From: Oscillospiraceae bacterium
Lineage (GTDB): Bacteria; Bacillota; Clostridia; Oscillospirales; CAG-272
DNA length: 50,588 nt
Reading direction: 5' to 3'
Assembly: GCA_015064885.1 (NCBI GenBank)
Contig: SVRJ01000012.1
Coordinates: forward strand, 1 to 50,588
Below, piece by piece: positions 18,119 to 25,434 of the stretch (its first letter is position 1; each line of letters starts with the position of its first letter). The notes below the pieces were generated by a model. It had not been told where the DNA came from. It worked only from the letters and a program-made list of their open reading frames with translations, and did not search any database. Made by a program: the position numbers and the translations under genes.

Positions 18119-18531
18119 AAGAGCCAGCCGTCGATAAGAATATATTCTGCCGCCTCGGGTGTATCCTCGCCGCTGCAGAAGGAAACTCCGGTAGCGTCCT
18201 TTATCGGAGAGCTTCCGAGAAGAGCGTAGCTCACGGCAATTCGGCTGCGCCCGCCCGGCGTAACAGAGTGGTCTATCTTCAGAATATCCGACCCCTCGGC
18301 TATCTTCAGAACAGAATCGGGATATATCGGAGAGCGGTATCTGTTTATTATTACAGAGGCGAGAGAGACAAGCACGGAAAACTCGGCACCGTGCGCCGTG
18401 CTCTCGAGTATCCTCTCTATCAGAAGAATATCGTTTTTTGAAAGATCGGCGGCGATGCTTTCGTCGGCATGCACGTATGCAAAAAAGTTAAATAAAATAA
18501 ACGTACATAAAATAAAGGACAGTATTTTCAT
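18106..18531 (-). CDS. Short exported SleB/CwlJ-like protein
   Basis: 141 aa. A signal peptide (1-22, ILSFILCTFILFNFFAYVHA) precedes a small domain with DILLIERILESTAHGAEF and ASVIINRYRSPIYPDSV, which aligns with the cell-wall hydrolase family of SleB/CwlJ (typical: ARxIxxEAxGE...VILNRVxSxxFP). It would act on peptidoglycan or spore cortex. It is shorter than SleB and the spacing around the catalytic-type Glu differs, so activity is uncertain. ATG 18531 follows AAAGGAGA; the open frame upstream has no site. Confidence 0.65.
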   Translation of the reverse strand: MKILSFILCTFILFNFFAYVHADESIAADLSKNDILLIERILESTAHGAEFSVLVSLASVIINRYRSPIYPDSVLKIAEGSDILKIDHSVTPGGRSRIAVSYALLGSSPIKDATGVSFCSGEDTPEAAEYILIDGWLFYTE

Positions 18532-18618
18532 AGATCCGGTTTCTCCTTTACTGCTCTGTTTTGTTTTCTTTCTTTTAGTTTTTGCGTTAAGCATGCTTTG
18601 ATACACGGAAATTTTGCG

Positions 18619-18653
18619 AAAAAAAAGAAAGGCCGCAAAAAATGCAGCCTTTC
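18619..18653 (-). terminator. Terminator of the zinc-ribbon gene
   Basis: On the minus strand GAAAGGCTGC/GCGGCCTTTC (one G-T pair) followed by eight T (18626-18619). Confidence 0.85.
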
Positions 18654-18674
18654 GGATAAAGATCATCCGATATA

Positions 18675-19037
18675 TCAAAGACCTCTCTTAGCCTTGAAGC
18701 AAGCGTCGCAGTAAACGGGCTTGTCGGGATTGGGCTGGAAGGGAACCTTAGCCTCGCCGCCGCACTCGGAGCAAACTGCTGTGAACATTTCTCTCTCGGG
18801 ACGCTCGGGTCTGGGAGCAGCACCCTTTCTTGCGGCACGGCACTCCTTGCAGTACTTAGGCTTGTTGAGAAGACCCTTTTCCTTATAGAACTTCTTCTCT
18901 CCTGCGCTGAAAACGAACTCTTTTTTGCACTGTGCACAAACTATAGTCTCGTCCTCAAAAACTTCTTCTTCCGCAGCCTCGACGGGTGTAACCTCTTCAA
19001 CCGCTTCTTCGGATACTACTTTTTCTTCTTCGTACAT
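18675..19037 (-). CDS. Double zinc-ribbon protein (zf-trcl type)
   Basis: 120 aa. An acidic N-terminus (1-32, many Glu) leads into ribbon 1: CAQC ... FYKEKGLLNKPKYCKECR (about 34-65), the zf-trcl zinc-ribbon pattern. Ribbon 2 is CSECGGEAKVPFQPNPDKPVYCDACF (about 90-115). Proteins of this kind are widespread in Clostridia and of unknown role; nucleic-acid or ribosome contact is a guess. GAGGT precedes ATG 19037. The gene has its own terminator and a long leader containing a strong terminator. Confidence 0.82.
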   Translation of the reverse strand: MYEEEKVVSEEAVEEVTPVEAAEEEVFEDETIVCAQCKKEFVFSAGEKKFYKEKGLLNKPKYCKECRAARKGAAPRPERPEREMFTAVCSECGGEAKVPFQPNPDKPVYCDACFKAKRGL

Positions 19038-19100
19038 TTCTTTTTTACCTCGCTTTTAAAGCATTGTTATATATTTTAAGCCCGGAGGCTAAAAACCATG

Positions 19101-19232
19101 AAAAAAAACCACAAGTCAAGTCGCTGTGGTTTTTATATCAATGCTCTTCTGTCAAGTCTTTTGCAAATGCCAAAATATCGAAAAAGAAAAACTCTGTAAC
19201 CACGTTATGACTAGCTTTACAGTCTGTACTGT
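19101..19232 (-). ncRNA. Leader transcript or small RNA upstream of the zinc-ribbon gene
   Basis: From a consensus promoter (19239-19267) to an intrinsic terminator (AAAAACCACA/TGTGGTTTTT, 19104-19134, with an eight-T tail on the minus strand) lie about 130 nt with no reading frame. The 5' half can pair CTGTAA with TTACAG. The terminator sits about 65 nt before ATG 19037, so this is either an attenuator or a separate small RNA. No known class was recognised. Confidence 0.5.
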
Positions 19233-19238
19233 AGGGTA

Positions 19239-19267
19239 ATTATAACACAAAAAATGATGTTTGTCAA
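19239..19267 (-). promoter_or_regulatory. Promoter of the zinc-ribbon leader
   Basis: Minus-strand TTGACA (19267-19262), 17-bp spacer, TATAAT (19244-19239). Confidence 0.85.
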
Positions 19268-19310
19268 TACCTTTTTGAAAAAATGCACAAAAATTTTTGA
19301 ATTTTGACGC

Positions 19311-19856
19311 TCAGGACAGAAGATAGTCGACGCTTCCCTCAAGCAGAGCGATGGTTCCCTTGAAGATGACCTCGGGACGCTCGTAGAAGTTCTTTCTCAT
19401 CTTCTCCGCCTCGACGTGGCTTGTCACGTGCACTGTGCTTGAAAAAATGACGCGTCCCTTTTCCTTCACAGAGCAGGAAACTCTGTAGTCGAGCTCGGGA
19501 GTCTTCTCTACCGTGCAGGACGCCTCTATACCTCTCTTGCTGAAGTCGAGGTAGCGGAGAGCGGCTGTCATGCTCTTTTCAAGTATGGAGGGAAGGAGAT
19601 CCGAGTTGAGCTCACGCACGACTATACGTCCGGTCTTGGTGACGCTGTAGAGCGGTTCGCTTCCGCTCTTGTCCTCGAGAACGAGCCCGTGCTCGACCAT
19701 CTCGGGGAGAGCCTCGGCAAAGTCGAGGAACATGACGTAGTCTGTCTGCCTGATGATGTCGTTGAGCGTGTTGAATGAAAGCGGGTAATTTATATTGTCC
19801 ATAAGGTAAAGTATAAAGATCTTGACGTTGCTCTTGCTTCCTATGGGTGATAACAT
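19311..19856 (-). CDS. DUF4364 family protein
   Basis: 181 aa. The N-terminus (1-75) reads as a winged-helix-like unit (KIFILYLMDNINYPLSFNTLNDIIRQTDYVMFLDFAEALPEM), followed by YSVTKTGRIVV and an alpha/beta C-terminal part. This matches the DUF4364 family, which is confined mostly to Clostridia and is often suggested to be a regulator. ATG 19856 follows CGGAGGT. Divergent from hom, with 150 bp between the starts. Confidence 0.82.
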   Translation of the reverse strand: MLSPIGSKSNVKIFILYLMDNINYPLSFNTLNDIIRQTDYVMFLDFAEALPEMVEHGLVLEDKSGSEPLYSVTKTGRIVVRELNSDLLPSILEKSMTAALRYLDFSKRGIEASCTVEKTPELDYRVSCSVKEKGRVIFSSTVHVTSHVEAEKMRKNFYERPEVIFKGTIALLEGSVDYLLS

Positions 19857-19891
19857 TGTGAAACCTCCGATTTGTCTGATATGTTACTAAT

Positions 19892-19920
19892 ATTGTACCA
19901 CAAAAATGTAACATTTTCAA
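19892..19920 (-). promoter_or_regulatory. Promoter of the DUF4364 gene
   Basis: Minus-strand TTGAAA (19920-19915), 17-bp spacer, TACAAT (19897-19892). Confidence 0.75.
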
Positions 19921-19938
19921 GTTGTTTAAAAAAAATAT

Positions 19939-19967
19939 TTGCAATATCAAAAAAAATATGATACAAT
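19939..19967 (+). promoter_or_regulatory. Promoter of hom
   Basis: TTGCAA (19939-19944), 17-bp spacer, TACAAT (19962-19967). It is back-to-back with the DUF4364 promoter. Confidence 0.75.
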
Positions 19968-20005
19968 ATAGGGTATAAAGTATTTAAAGCGGTCAGAGGT
20001 GTACT

Positions 20006-21223
20006 ATGAACAAAGAAATCAACATTGCAATACTCGGCTTCGGTGTCGTCGGAGGAGGCGTCGCGGAGCTTGTTGAAAAGAATTCCTCTCTGCTCGGGAA
20101 GAGACTCGGCAGAAAAATAAATATAAAATATATTCTCGATCTGAGGAGCTTTCCCGATTCTCCCTTCGCGGACAGAATAACGGCAAGCTTTGACGACATT
20201 ATAAACGATAAGGATATAGACATCGTTGCCGAGGCTATGGGAGGCTCGCACCCGGCGTATGAATTTTCAAAGGAATGCCTCTCGCGCGGTATCAGCGTCA
20301 TTACGTCTAACAAGGAGGTAGTCGCAAACTTCGGTCCCGAGCTTCTCAGAGTGGCGAGGGAGAACGGTGCGAGGTATCTTTTTGAAGCAAGCGTAGGCGG
20401 AGGAATACCCTGCCTGCGCCCGTTCGGAGTGAGCTTTGCAGTTAACAGAATAACCTCGGTAGACGGTATCCTCAACGGTACTACAAATTATATTCTCTCA
20501 GAGATGACGCAGAACGGATCCGAGTTTTCAAAGGTGCTTCGCCGTGCCCAGGAGCTCGGATATGCGGAAAAGGATCCCACGGACGATATAGAGGCTATAG
20601 ACGCGTCGAGAAAGATAGTCATCCTCTGCGCGCTCGCATTCGGAGTTATGCCGAAGGCGTCGGACGTGCAGAGAACAGGTATTACAAAAATAACCCCCGA
20701 TATACTCACCGCGGCATCCGAGCTCGGCTGCAAGGTGAAGCTGGTCGCCCACGCATCTGTAGACGGTGAGAAGCTCTGCCTCAAGGTAGAGCCCGCATTC
20801 GTGTCGAAAAAGTGCTTGCTCAGCTCTGTTGACGGAGTTTTCAACGCGGTGTCGGTAACCTCCGACGCTCTTGACGAGGTGCTCCTTTGCGGAAAGGGTG
20901 CGGGAAGATACCCCACGGCGTCCGCTATGGTAGCCGATATACTCGAGGCGGGTCTCCGCAAGGACGAACAGCTGAACGTCCACGAGATAAGAGAAAACGA
21001 TATGCCGTGCGCTTCTCTTGACGAGTTCTCGGGAAGATGGGTGGTCCTCTTTGAAGGAAACGAGGAGGAATCCTTTGCGGAGCTGTTCGGTGACTCCAAA
21101 ATAAAGCTGATCCCCTCGATCGGACTCGTTGCTGTCCTCACCGAGGAAAAGCTCAGAGGAGAGGTAAGCAGACTTGTGCGCGAGCAGGGTGCCGTATGCC
21201 ACGGTATCTTTGAATACAAATAA
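20006..21223 (+). CDS. hom: Homoserine dehydrogenase
   Basis: 405 aa. NAD(P)-binding GFGVVGGG (11-18), TSNKEVVA, the substrate region SVGGGIPCLRP and ILNGTTNYIL, and the catalytic stretch DPTDDIEAIDASRK, followed by a C-terminal ACT-like regulatory segment (about 335-405). It reduces aspartate-semialdehyde to homoserine for Thr and Met synthesis. ATG 20006 follows GAGGTG. A NUDIX gene follows 47 bp later. No thrB/thrC here. Confidence 0.95.
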   Translation: MNKEINIAILGFGVVGGGVAELVEKNSSLLGKRLGRKINIKYILDLRSFPDSPFADRITASFDDIINDKDIDIVAEAMGGSHPAYEFSKECLSRGISVITSNKEVVANFGPELLRVARENGARYLFEASVGGGIPCLRPFGVSFAVNRITSVDGILNGTTNYILSEMTQNGSEFSKVLRRAQELGYAEKDPTDDIEAIDASRKIVILCALAFGVMPKASDVQRTGITKITPDILTAASELGCKVKLVAHASVDGEKLCLKVEPAFVSKKCLLSSVDGVFNAVSVTSDALDEVLLCGKGAGRYPTASAMVADILEAGLRKDEQLNVHEIRENDMPCASLDEFSGRWVVLFEGNEEESFAELFGDSKIKLIPSIGLVAVLTEEKLRGEVSRLVREQGAVCHGIFEYK

Positions 21224-21270
21224 GCACGCAGCGGCAAAGCACAGTAAAAACGCACAGGAGGTTGACACGA

Positions 21271-21783
21271 GTGGAGTCTATAGCAGAATTCGACCTTAAG
21301 AATTATAACAGCGAGTGGAAGACCTTTTTCCGTGAGGCGGTAAGAGTCATCATAGTAAAGGGAACGAGCATAGCGATGGTCAAGAGCGGACGTATCGGGT
21401 ACTATAAATTTCCCGGAGGAGGAAAGCGCCGCGGAGAGACAGACGTCGAGACCGCGATGAGAGAGACTCTGGAGGAGACCGGACTTTCGCTGATAGAGGA
21501 TACGGTAAAGGCTTTCGGTTCTATACGGGAAAAAAGAAAGAGCAACCGACGCGCAGACGAGATATTTGAGCAGATATCCTACTACTATATCGCAGAGGCA
21601 AGCGACGGGGTGCTTCCGCAAAAGCTCGACGTGTATGAGGCGGACGAGGGCTATTCCCTCGAATGGGTGGAGATAGAGAAGGCTCTTGAAACAAATAGGT
21701 TTTTCGGAAACAGAAGGAGATTTGCCTTTCTCGCAAGAGAGATCTTCGTCCTTGAGGAGATACTCAAAAGTATAAAACAGTAG
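21271..21783 (+). CDS. NUDIX hydrolase
   Basis: 170 aa with a perfect Nudix box at residues 50-72: G50, E56, R64-E65, L67, E68-E69, G71. The enzyme hydrolyses a nucleoside diphosphate linked to an unknown moiety; the larger fold around it resembles MutT/ADP-ribose-type members. Start chosen is GTG 21271, 8 nt after AGGAGG; a TTG in frame at 21262 lies inside that site. The last codons and the stop TAG fall inside the first copy of a tandem intergenic repeat, so the C-terminus may have been replaced. Confidence 0.87.
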   Translation: MESIAEFDLKNYNSEWKTFFREAVRVIIVKGTSIAMVKSGRIGYYKFPGGGKRRGETDVETAMRETLEETGLSLIEDTVKAFGSIREKRKSNRRADEIFEQISYYYIAEASDGVLPQKLDVYEADEGYSLEWVEIEKALETNRFFGNRRRFAFLAREIFVLEEILKSIKQ

Positions 21784-21858
21784 GGACCGGCGTCCTCGAC
21801 GGTCCGTGATACCCAAAAGTATAAAGTAGGGACCGGCGTCCTCGACGGTCCGTGATAC
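21765..21858. repeat. Two tandem copies of a palindromic repeat at the NUDIX 3' end
   Basis: Copy 1 is 21765-21812 (48 nt) and copy 2 is 21814-21858 (45 nt, lacking ACA). Each begins CAAAAGTATAAA and holds a stem GGACCG/CGGTCC, ending GTGATAC. The rest up to 21900 holds a weak extended -10 (TGTTATAAT near 21905). Confidence 0.85.
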
Positions 21859-21919
21859 GCGAATTTTGACAGAGAACCTGTTTTCTCTGCCGATTTGTGT
21901 TATAATGGAGCTAACGAAA

Positions 21920-22060
21920 AGCCTCCCTCCGAGAGGGAGGGGGACCGCGTTAGCGGTGGAAGGAGCCTGCGTAACTTTGGGTTCAGCATAGCTTCATTGT
22001 CACGCGCTCTCCCTCAGTCGCCTACGGCGCCAGCTCCCTCCCGGAGGGAGCCTTTGGTTG
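21920..22060. repeat. Repetitive extragenic element rich in hairpins
   Basis: Contains CCTCCCTC-CGA-GAGGGAGG (about 21922-21940), ACCGC/GCGGT (about 21943-21957) and GCTCCCTC-CCG-GAGGGAGC (about 22033-22051). This GAGGGAGG-type sequence is common between genes in Clostridia. The open frame across it is low-complexity and unsupported. Confidence 0.65.
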
Positions 22061-22167
22061 CGTGTAACCTTAGGGGTATGGGCTTTGTCCTGTGCTATCG
22101 TTGCTTGCAACGCCGTAATACAAAGGCGAAACCGGCGATAAAACGAAAAATTAAAACAGTGAATAAT

Positions 22168-22208
22168 AAAAAAAGCAGAAAAACGCCAAACGGTTTTTCT
22201 GCTTTTTT
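22168..22208. terminator. Intrinsic terminator before the propeller gene
   Basis: GCAGAAAAAC ... GTTTTTCTGC stem with A-run and T-run, symmetric, so usable in both directions. It closes the 520-bp repeat-filled gap. Confidence 0.75.
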
Positions 22209-22220
22209 ATTAAAATTCTA

Positions 22221-22249
22221 TTGACACATATTTTTAATTGTGATATAAT
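22221..22249 (+). promoter_or_regulatory. Promoter of the 22303 gene
   Basis: TTGACA (22221-22226), 17-bp spacer, TATAAT (22244-22249). Confidence 0.88.
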
Positions 22250-22302
22250 ATTTATGTATATAAGGCGCCTCTGTGTGCGCCGTATAAGGAAAGGAATAAG
22301 CC

Positions 22303-24567
22303 ATGACAATTAATTTGAAACGCATTTACAAGTATTTGTTTTATGCCTCTGCCGGTCTTTTTAACCTCTTATTCATGATCATGAATTATGCGGTCCTCTT
22401 TATATCGGCTGAAGGAGAATCAGAAACAAAGGCATTCAGCGCATACGGCTGCATGAAATTCGGTGATGAATCTCTCGGCAATATGCTCACAGAATTCATT
22501 GAAGGAATGGGCAAGGACCCTCACCTCACCTTCCTTACGGTTTTCATATCTATCATTATGATACTCCTCATAATCGTAAGCGCAGTTCTTCTTCTGGCGG
22601 GTGTCGCAGGCCTCGTCAAGGAGCTTGCAAAGGTAAATATTCTCGGTCCTCTTGACGGAGCGATAGCTTCCCGCGTATCGGGTATAGCATTTACCGCAAA
22701 CTTTATCATGCACGTAGTTTCCGCAGTCCTCCTGATACTCACATCTCTTATCAACCTCTACAGCGGAGAGTTCTTCGGTGTAAAGATAAGCATGGGTATG
22801 AGACCCGGACTCGGTATGTACTTCCTTCTCGTTCTCGCCGTAGGCACGTGGGTAGCTGTGAAGATACTTGCAAAGAAGCTCGCAAAGCCCTCCGCTCCTA
22901 CAGAAAAGACTGTATACAAGTGCCCCGCTTGCGAGCACGTTTCCGAAGCAGAAGTAAAATTCTGCCCCATGTGCGGTGCCGAGGTGGCTTCTGAAACGCT
23001 TGTCCTTCCCGCAGAGGAGGAGCAGGAGACAGCGGCGGTCGACTTTGACTTCAAGAAGGTAGTTGCTTTTGTAAAGAACGTATGGGCAGGTATTCCCGGA
23101 TTCCTCGAAAAGAACAATATAAGCAAGGGTATGCTCCGCACTCTCGGTATCGCTCTCGGAGCGGTATTGGTTCTCCTCATCGTGTTTGCGGTAATTCCGA
23201 GACCTCAGATAGCGGCATACGTTGAGCCTGAGTCGAACATCACTTCGGTATACGACAACGATACCGAAAAGACTGTATTCGTTATCGACGGCAAGCTTTC
23301 AAAGCATACTCTCGATAAAAACGTGCTTTCAAGCAAGAAGTCTATCGACGGAAGCACACTCGCGATCTACGACAATGAAAAAACACTCTACGTCTTCACA
23401 AAGAAGGGTATAGTAAAGGTAGACGAAAACGTTAAGTCTTACGTTATCTCCGCAGAAGGAAAGGGTATAGCTTACGTTAACGAGGACGGAGAGCTCATGC
23501 TCTACAACGTAGCAAAGAAGAATGCGGAAAAGGTAAGCGACGAGACACCCGAATTTGCCGCAGATACCTACTTCGTTTCCCCCGACGGAAAGACTGTTGC
23601 CTTCATTGAGGGTACCTACGACGACTTCGACGCGTACGTCTATGTGAACGGTAAGAAAGAAAAGATAGGAAACAAGATAATCCCGATCGGTGTATCGAAC
23701 AAGGGCAAGTTTGTCTACTATCTCGATATGGAAAAGAACGCTCTCTACGTTCAGAAGAAGGGCAAGGACGCTGTCAAGCTCATGAATGACGTAGTCGGAA
23801 TATCAAGCTTCCGCGCTGCGTTCAACGTTGACCACACAGAGATATTCTACACCTCGGGCGACAGCTGGTATCTCTCTGTAGAAGGCAAGGAAAAGGTAAA
23901 GATCTCTGCCAAGAATATAGAGCAGTTCGGTAACTACGACGGCGTTGGAAATACTCTCTCACATCTCAGCTCTACGTTCAGAACTATTCCCGTAGAGACC
24001 TTCGCAAAGCAGTATTTCCTCCGCTCGGACGGCGATCTCTGCTACATAAACAAGAAGCTTGAGTCGGTAACTGTTGCAGAAGACGTTGACGGATTCCTTG
24101 CAACACCCTCCTATGACGTTATCTACTACGTTGACAACGGCACTATCTACCGCGGCGAGGGCTACAAGGATAAGTTCAAGAAGGTAGCAGACGACGACGC
24201 AGAGGATATGGTCATTACAAGAGACGGCAATGCGTGCTACTACATAAACGAGGACGACGAGCTTATGTACGTCAAGAAGACGGGCAAGGCAAAGAAGATA
24301 GCCGACGACGTAAACGACCTCGAAATGACTCACGACGGATACGCACTCTTCCTGACAGACTATTCCGTAGCTAACGGCGGAACGCTCTGCTACAGCAAAA
24401 ACGGCGGAAAGAAGAAGGTCGTCTCCGAGGACGTTTCGTTCATCTCTATTGATTCCACAGGTACCTACTACACGGTAAGAAGCGATGATATCCCCGGCTC
24501 TTACGAGCTTTACGGAACAAAGAGCAAGGTTAAGTTCAAGCTTCTTGTCAAGGGCGCTATCGGCTGA
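22303..24567 (+). CDS. Membrane protein with zinc ribbon and C-terminal beta-propeller
   Basis: 754 aa. Four predicted membrane spans in the first 190 residues (about 12-34, 76-100, 128-152 and 170-190). A zinc ribbon of the CxxC...CxxC type follows (C207, C210, C221, C224), on the side facing the cytoplasm if the usual positive-inside rule holds. A fifth span (about 280-298) leads to a large extracytoplasmic domain (305-750) of repeated beta blades such as GKGIAYVNEDGELMLYN and GDLCYINKKLESV, resembling DUF5050/TolB-like propellers. Function unknown; a sensor or surface scaffold is possible. AAAGGAAT precedes ATG. Confidence 0.75.
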   Translation: MTINLKRIYKYLFYASAGLFNLLFMIMNYAVLFISAEGESETKAFSAYGCMKFGDESLGNMLTEFIEGMGKDPHLTFLTVFISIIMILLIIVSAVLLLAGVAGLVKELAKVNILGPLDGAIASRVSGIAFTANFIMHVVSAVLLILTSLINLYSGEFFGVKISMGMRPGLGMYFLLVLAVGTWVAVKILAKKLAKPSAPTEKTVYKCPACEHVSEAEVKFCPMCGAEVASETLVLPAEEEQETAAVDFDFKKVVAFVKNVWAGIPGFLEKNNISKGMLRTLGIALGAVLVLLIVFAVIPRPQIAAYVEPESNITSVYDNDTEKTVFVIDGKLSKHTLDKNVLSSKKSIDGSTLAIYDNEKTLYVFTKKGIVKVDENVKSYVISAEGKGIAYVNEDGELMLYNVAKKNAEKVSDETPEFAADTYFVSPDGKTVAFIEGTYDDFDAYVYVNGKKEKIGNKIIPIGVSNKGKFVYYLDMEKNALYVQKKGKDAVKLMNDVVGISSFRAAFNVDHTEIFYTSGDSWYLSVEGKEKVKISAKNIEQFGNYDGVGNTLSHLSSTFRTIPVETFAKQYFLRSDGDLCYINKKLESVTVAEDVDGFLATPSYDVIYYVDNGTIYRGEGYKDKFKKVADDDAEDMVITRDGNACYYINEDDELMYVKKTGKAKKIADDVNDLEMTHDGYALFLTDYSVANGGTLCYSKNGGKKKVVSEDVSFISIDSTGTYYTVRSDDIPGSYELYGTKSKVKFKLLVKGAIG

Positions 24568-24586
24568 TACCGAACGTATTCGGATA

Positions 24587-24623
24587 AAAAAGACCGCAAG
24601 ATGTATTGTCTTGCGGTCTTTTT
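24587..24623. terminator. Shared bidirectional terminator
   Basis: 15-bp perfect arms AAAAAGACCGCAAGA (24587-24601) and complement (24609-24623). It serves both the propeller gene and, on the other strand, pflA. Confidence 0.92.
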
Positions 24624-24628
24624 GCTTT

Positions 24629-25345
24629 TTAAATATCCTTTATCGCTTCGTAAAGCTTGGCTACGGTTCTTGCGTCACACTCGGGCGTATCAGCAAGAGG
24701 GAAGGGTATACCGAGCCTTTCGTACTTTTCCGAGCACAGCTTTCTGAAGGGAAGAAGCTCTATCTTTTCGGGGGTGCATACGCTTTTTGCAAGTCTTACG
24801 ACCTTGCGCACGCTCTCCTCGGTATCTGTAAGCCCGGGCACTATCACGTGCCTTATATATATCCGCTTGCCCTTTTTTTCGCACAGAGAGAGGAATTCAA
24901 GCGTGTCCGAAAGTGAGCCTCCGACATACTCTCCGTACTCCTCCTCGCACGAAAATTTGATATCACAGAGGACTATATCGGTATATTCAAGGAGCTCACA
25001 AATATCGCTGTCGGGGCGCATTCCCGCGGTATCTATTGCGGTTCCGATGCCTTCGTTTTTCAGGAGTCTGAACAACCTTGTGAGGAATTTTCTTTGGCAG
25101 AGCGGCTCGCCTCCCGAGACTGTAACACCGCCCTCGCTGCCGAAATAGTCGGTGTATCTTTTTACCCGTGAGACTATCTCCTCTGCCGAATATTCCTCTC
25201 CTCCCGAGAAATGGCGCGTGTCGGGATTATGGCAGTAGGGGCATCGGTAAGGACATCCCTGCATAAAGATCACGTATCGCAGGCCGGGTCCGTCAACGGC
25301 TCCGAGGCTCTGGAAGGAATGTATTTTTCCTTTTTCATTCGGCAT
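24629..25345 (-). CDS. pflA: Pyruvate formate-lyase activating enzyme
   Basis: 238 aa radical SAM enzyme. The 4Fe-4S motif CPYRCPYC has C31, C35 and C38, followed by HNPDTR; SAM-binding VSGGEPL lies near residue 79. It abstracts H from the PflB glycine to form the glycyl radical. Full length. ATG 25345 follows AAAGGAGG. Second gene of the operon, 89 bp after pflB, with a strong hairpin between. Confidence 0.94.
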   Translation of the reverse strand: MPNEKGKIHSFQSLGAVDGPGLRYVIFMQGCPYRCPYCHNPDTRHFSGGEEYSAEEIVSRVKRYTDYFGSEGGVTVSGGEPLCQRKFLTRLFRLLKNEGIGTAIDTAGMRPDSDICELLEYTDIVLCDIKFSCEEEYGEYVGGSLSDTLEFLSLCEKKGKRIYIRHVIVPGLTDTEESVRKVVRLAKSVCTPEKIELLPFRKLCSEKYERLGIPFPLADTPECDARTVAKLYEAIKDI

Positions 25346-25381
25346 GGCAGGTGTCCTCCTTTTAAAAAATTCAACAAATAC

Positions 25382-25413
25382 TTCGTCGGTCTGCCAAACC
25401 GCAGACCGACGAA
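25382..25413 (-). other. Intercistronic hairpin between pflB and pflA
   Basis: 13-bp perfect stem TTCGTCGGTCTGC/GCAGACCGACGAA with a 6-nt loop. On the minus strand there is no T-run directly after it, so it is more likely an mRNA stability or partial-attenuation element than a terminator. Confidence 0.65.
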
Positions 25414-25434
25414 AAAATATATTTCGGTGGCTTT

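Noticed and set aside
21895-22224. 109-codon open frame
   Set aside because: It runs through repetitive hairpins and the terminator; low-complexity protein, no ribosome site.
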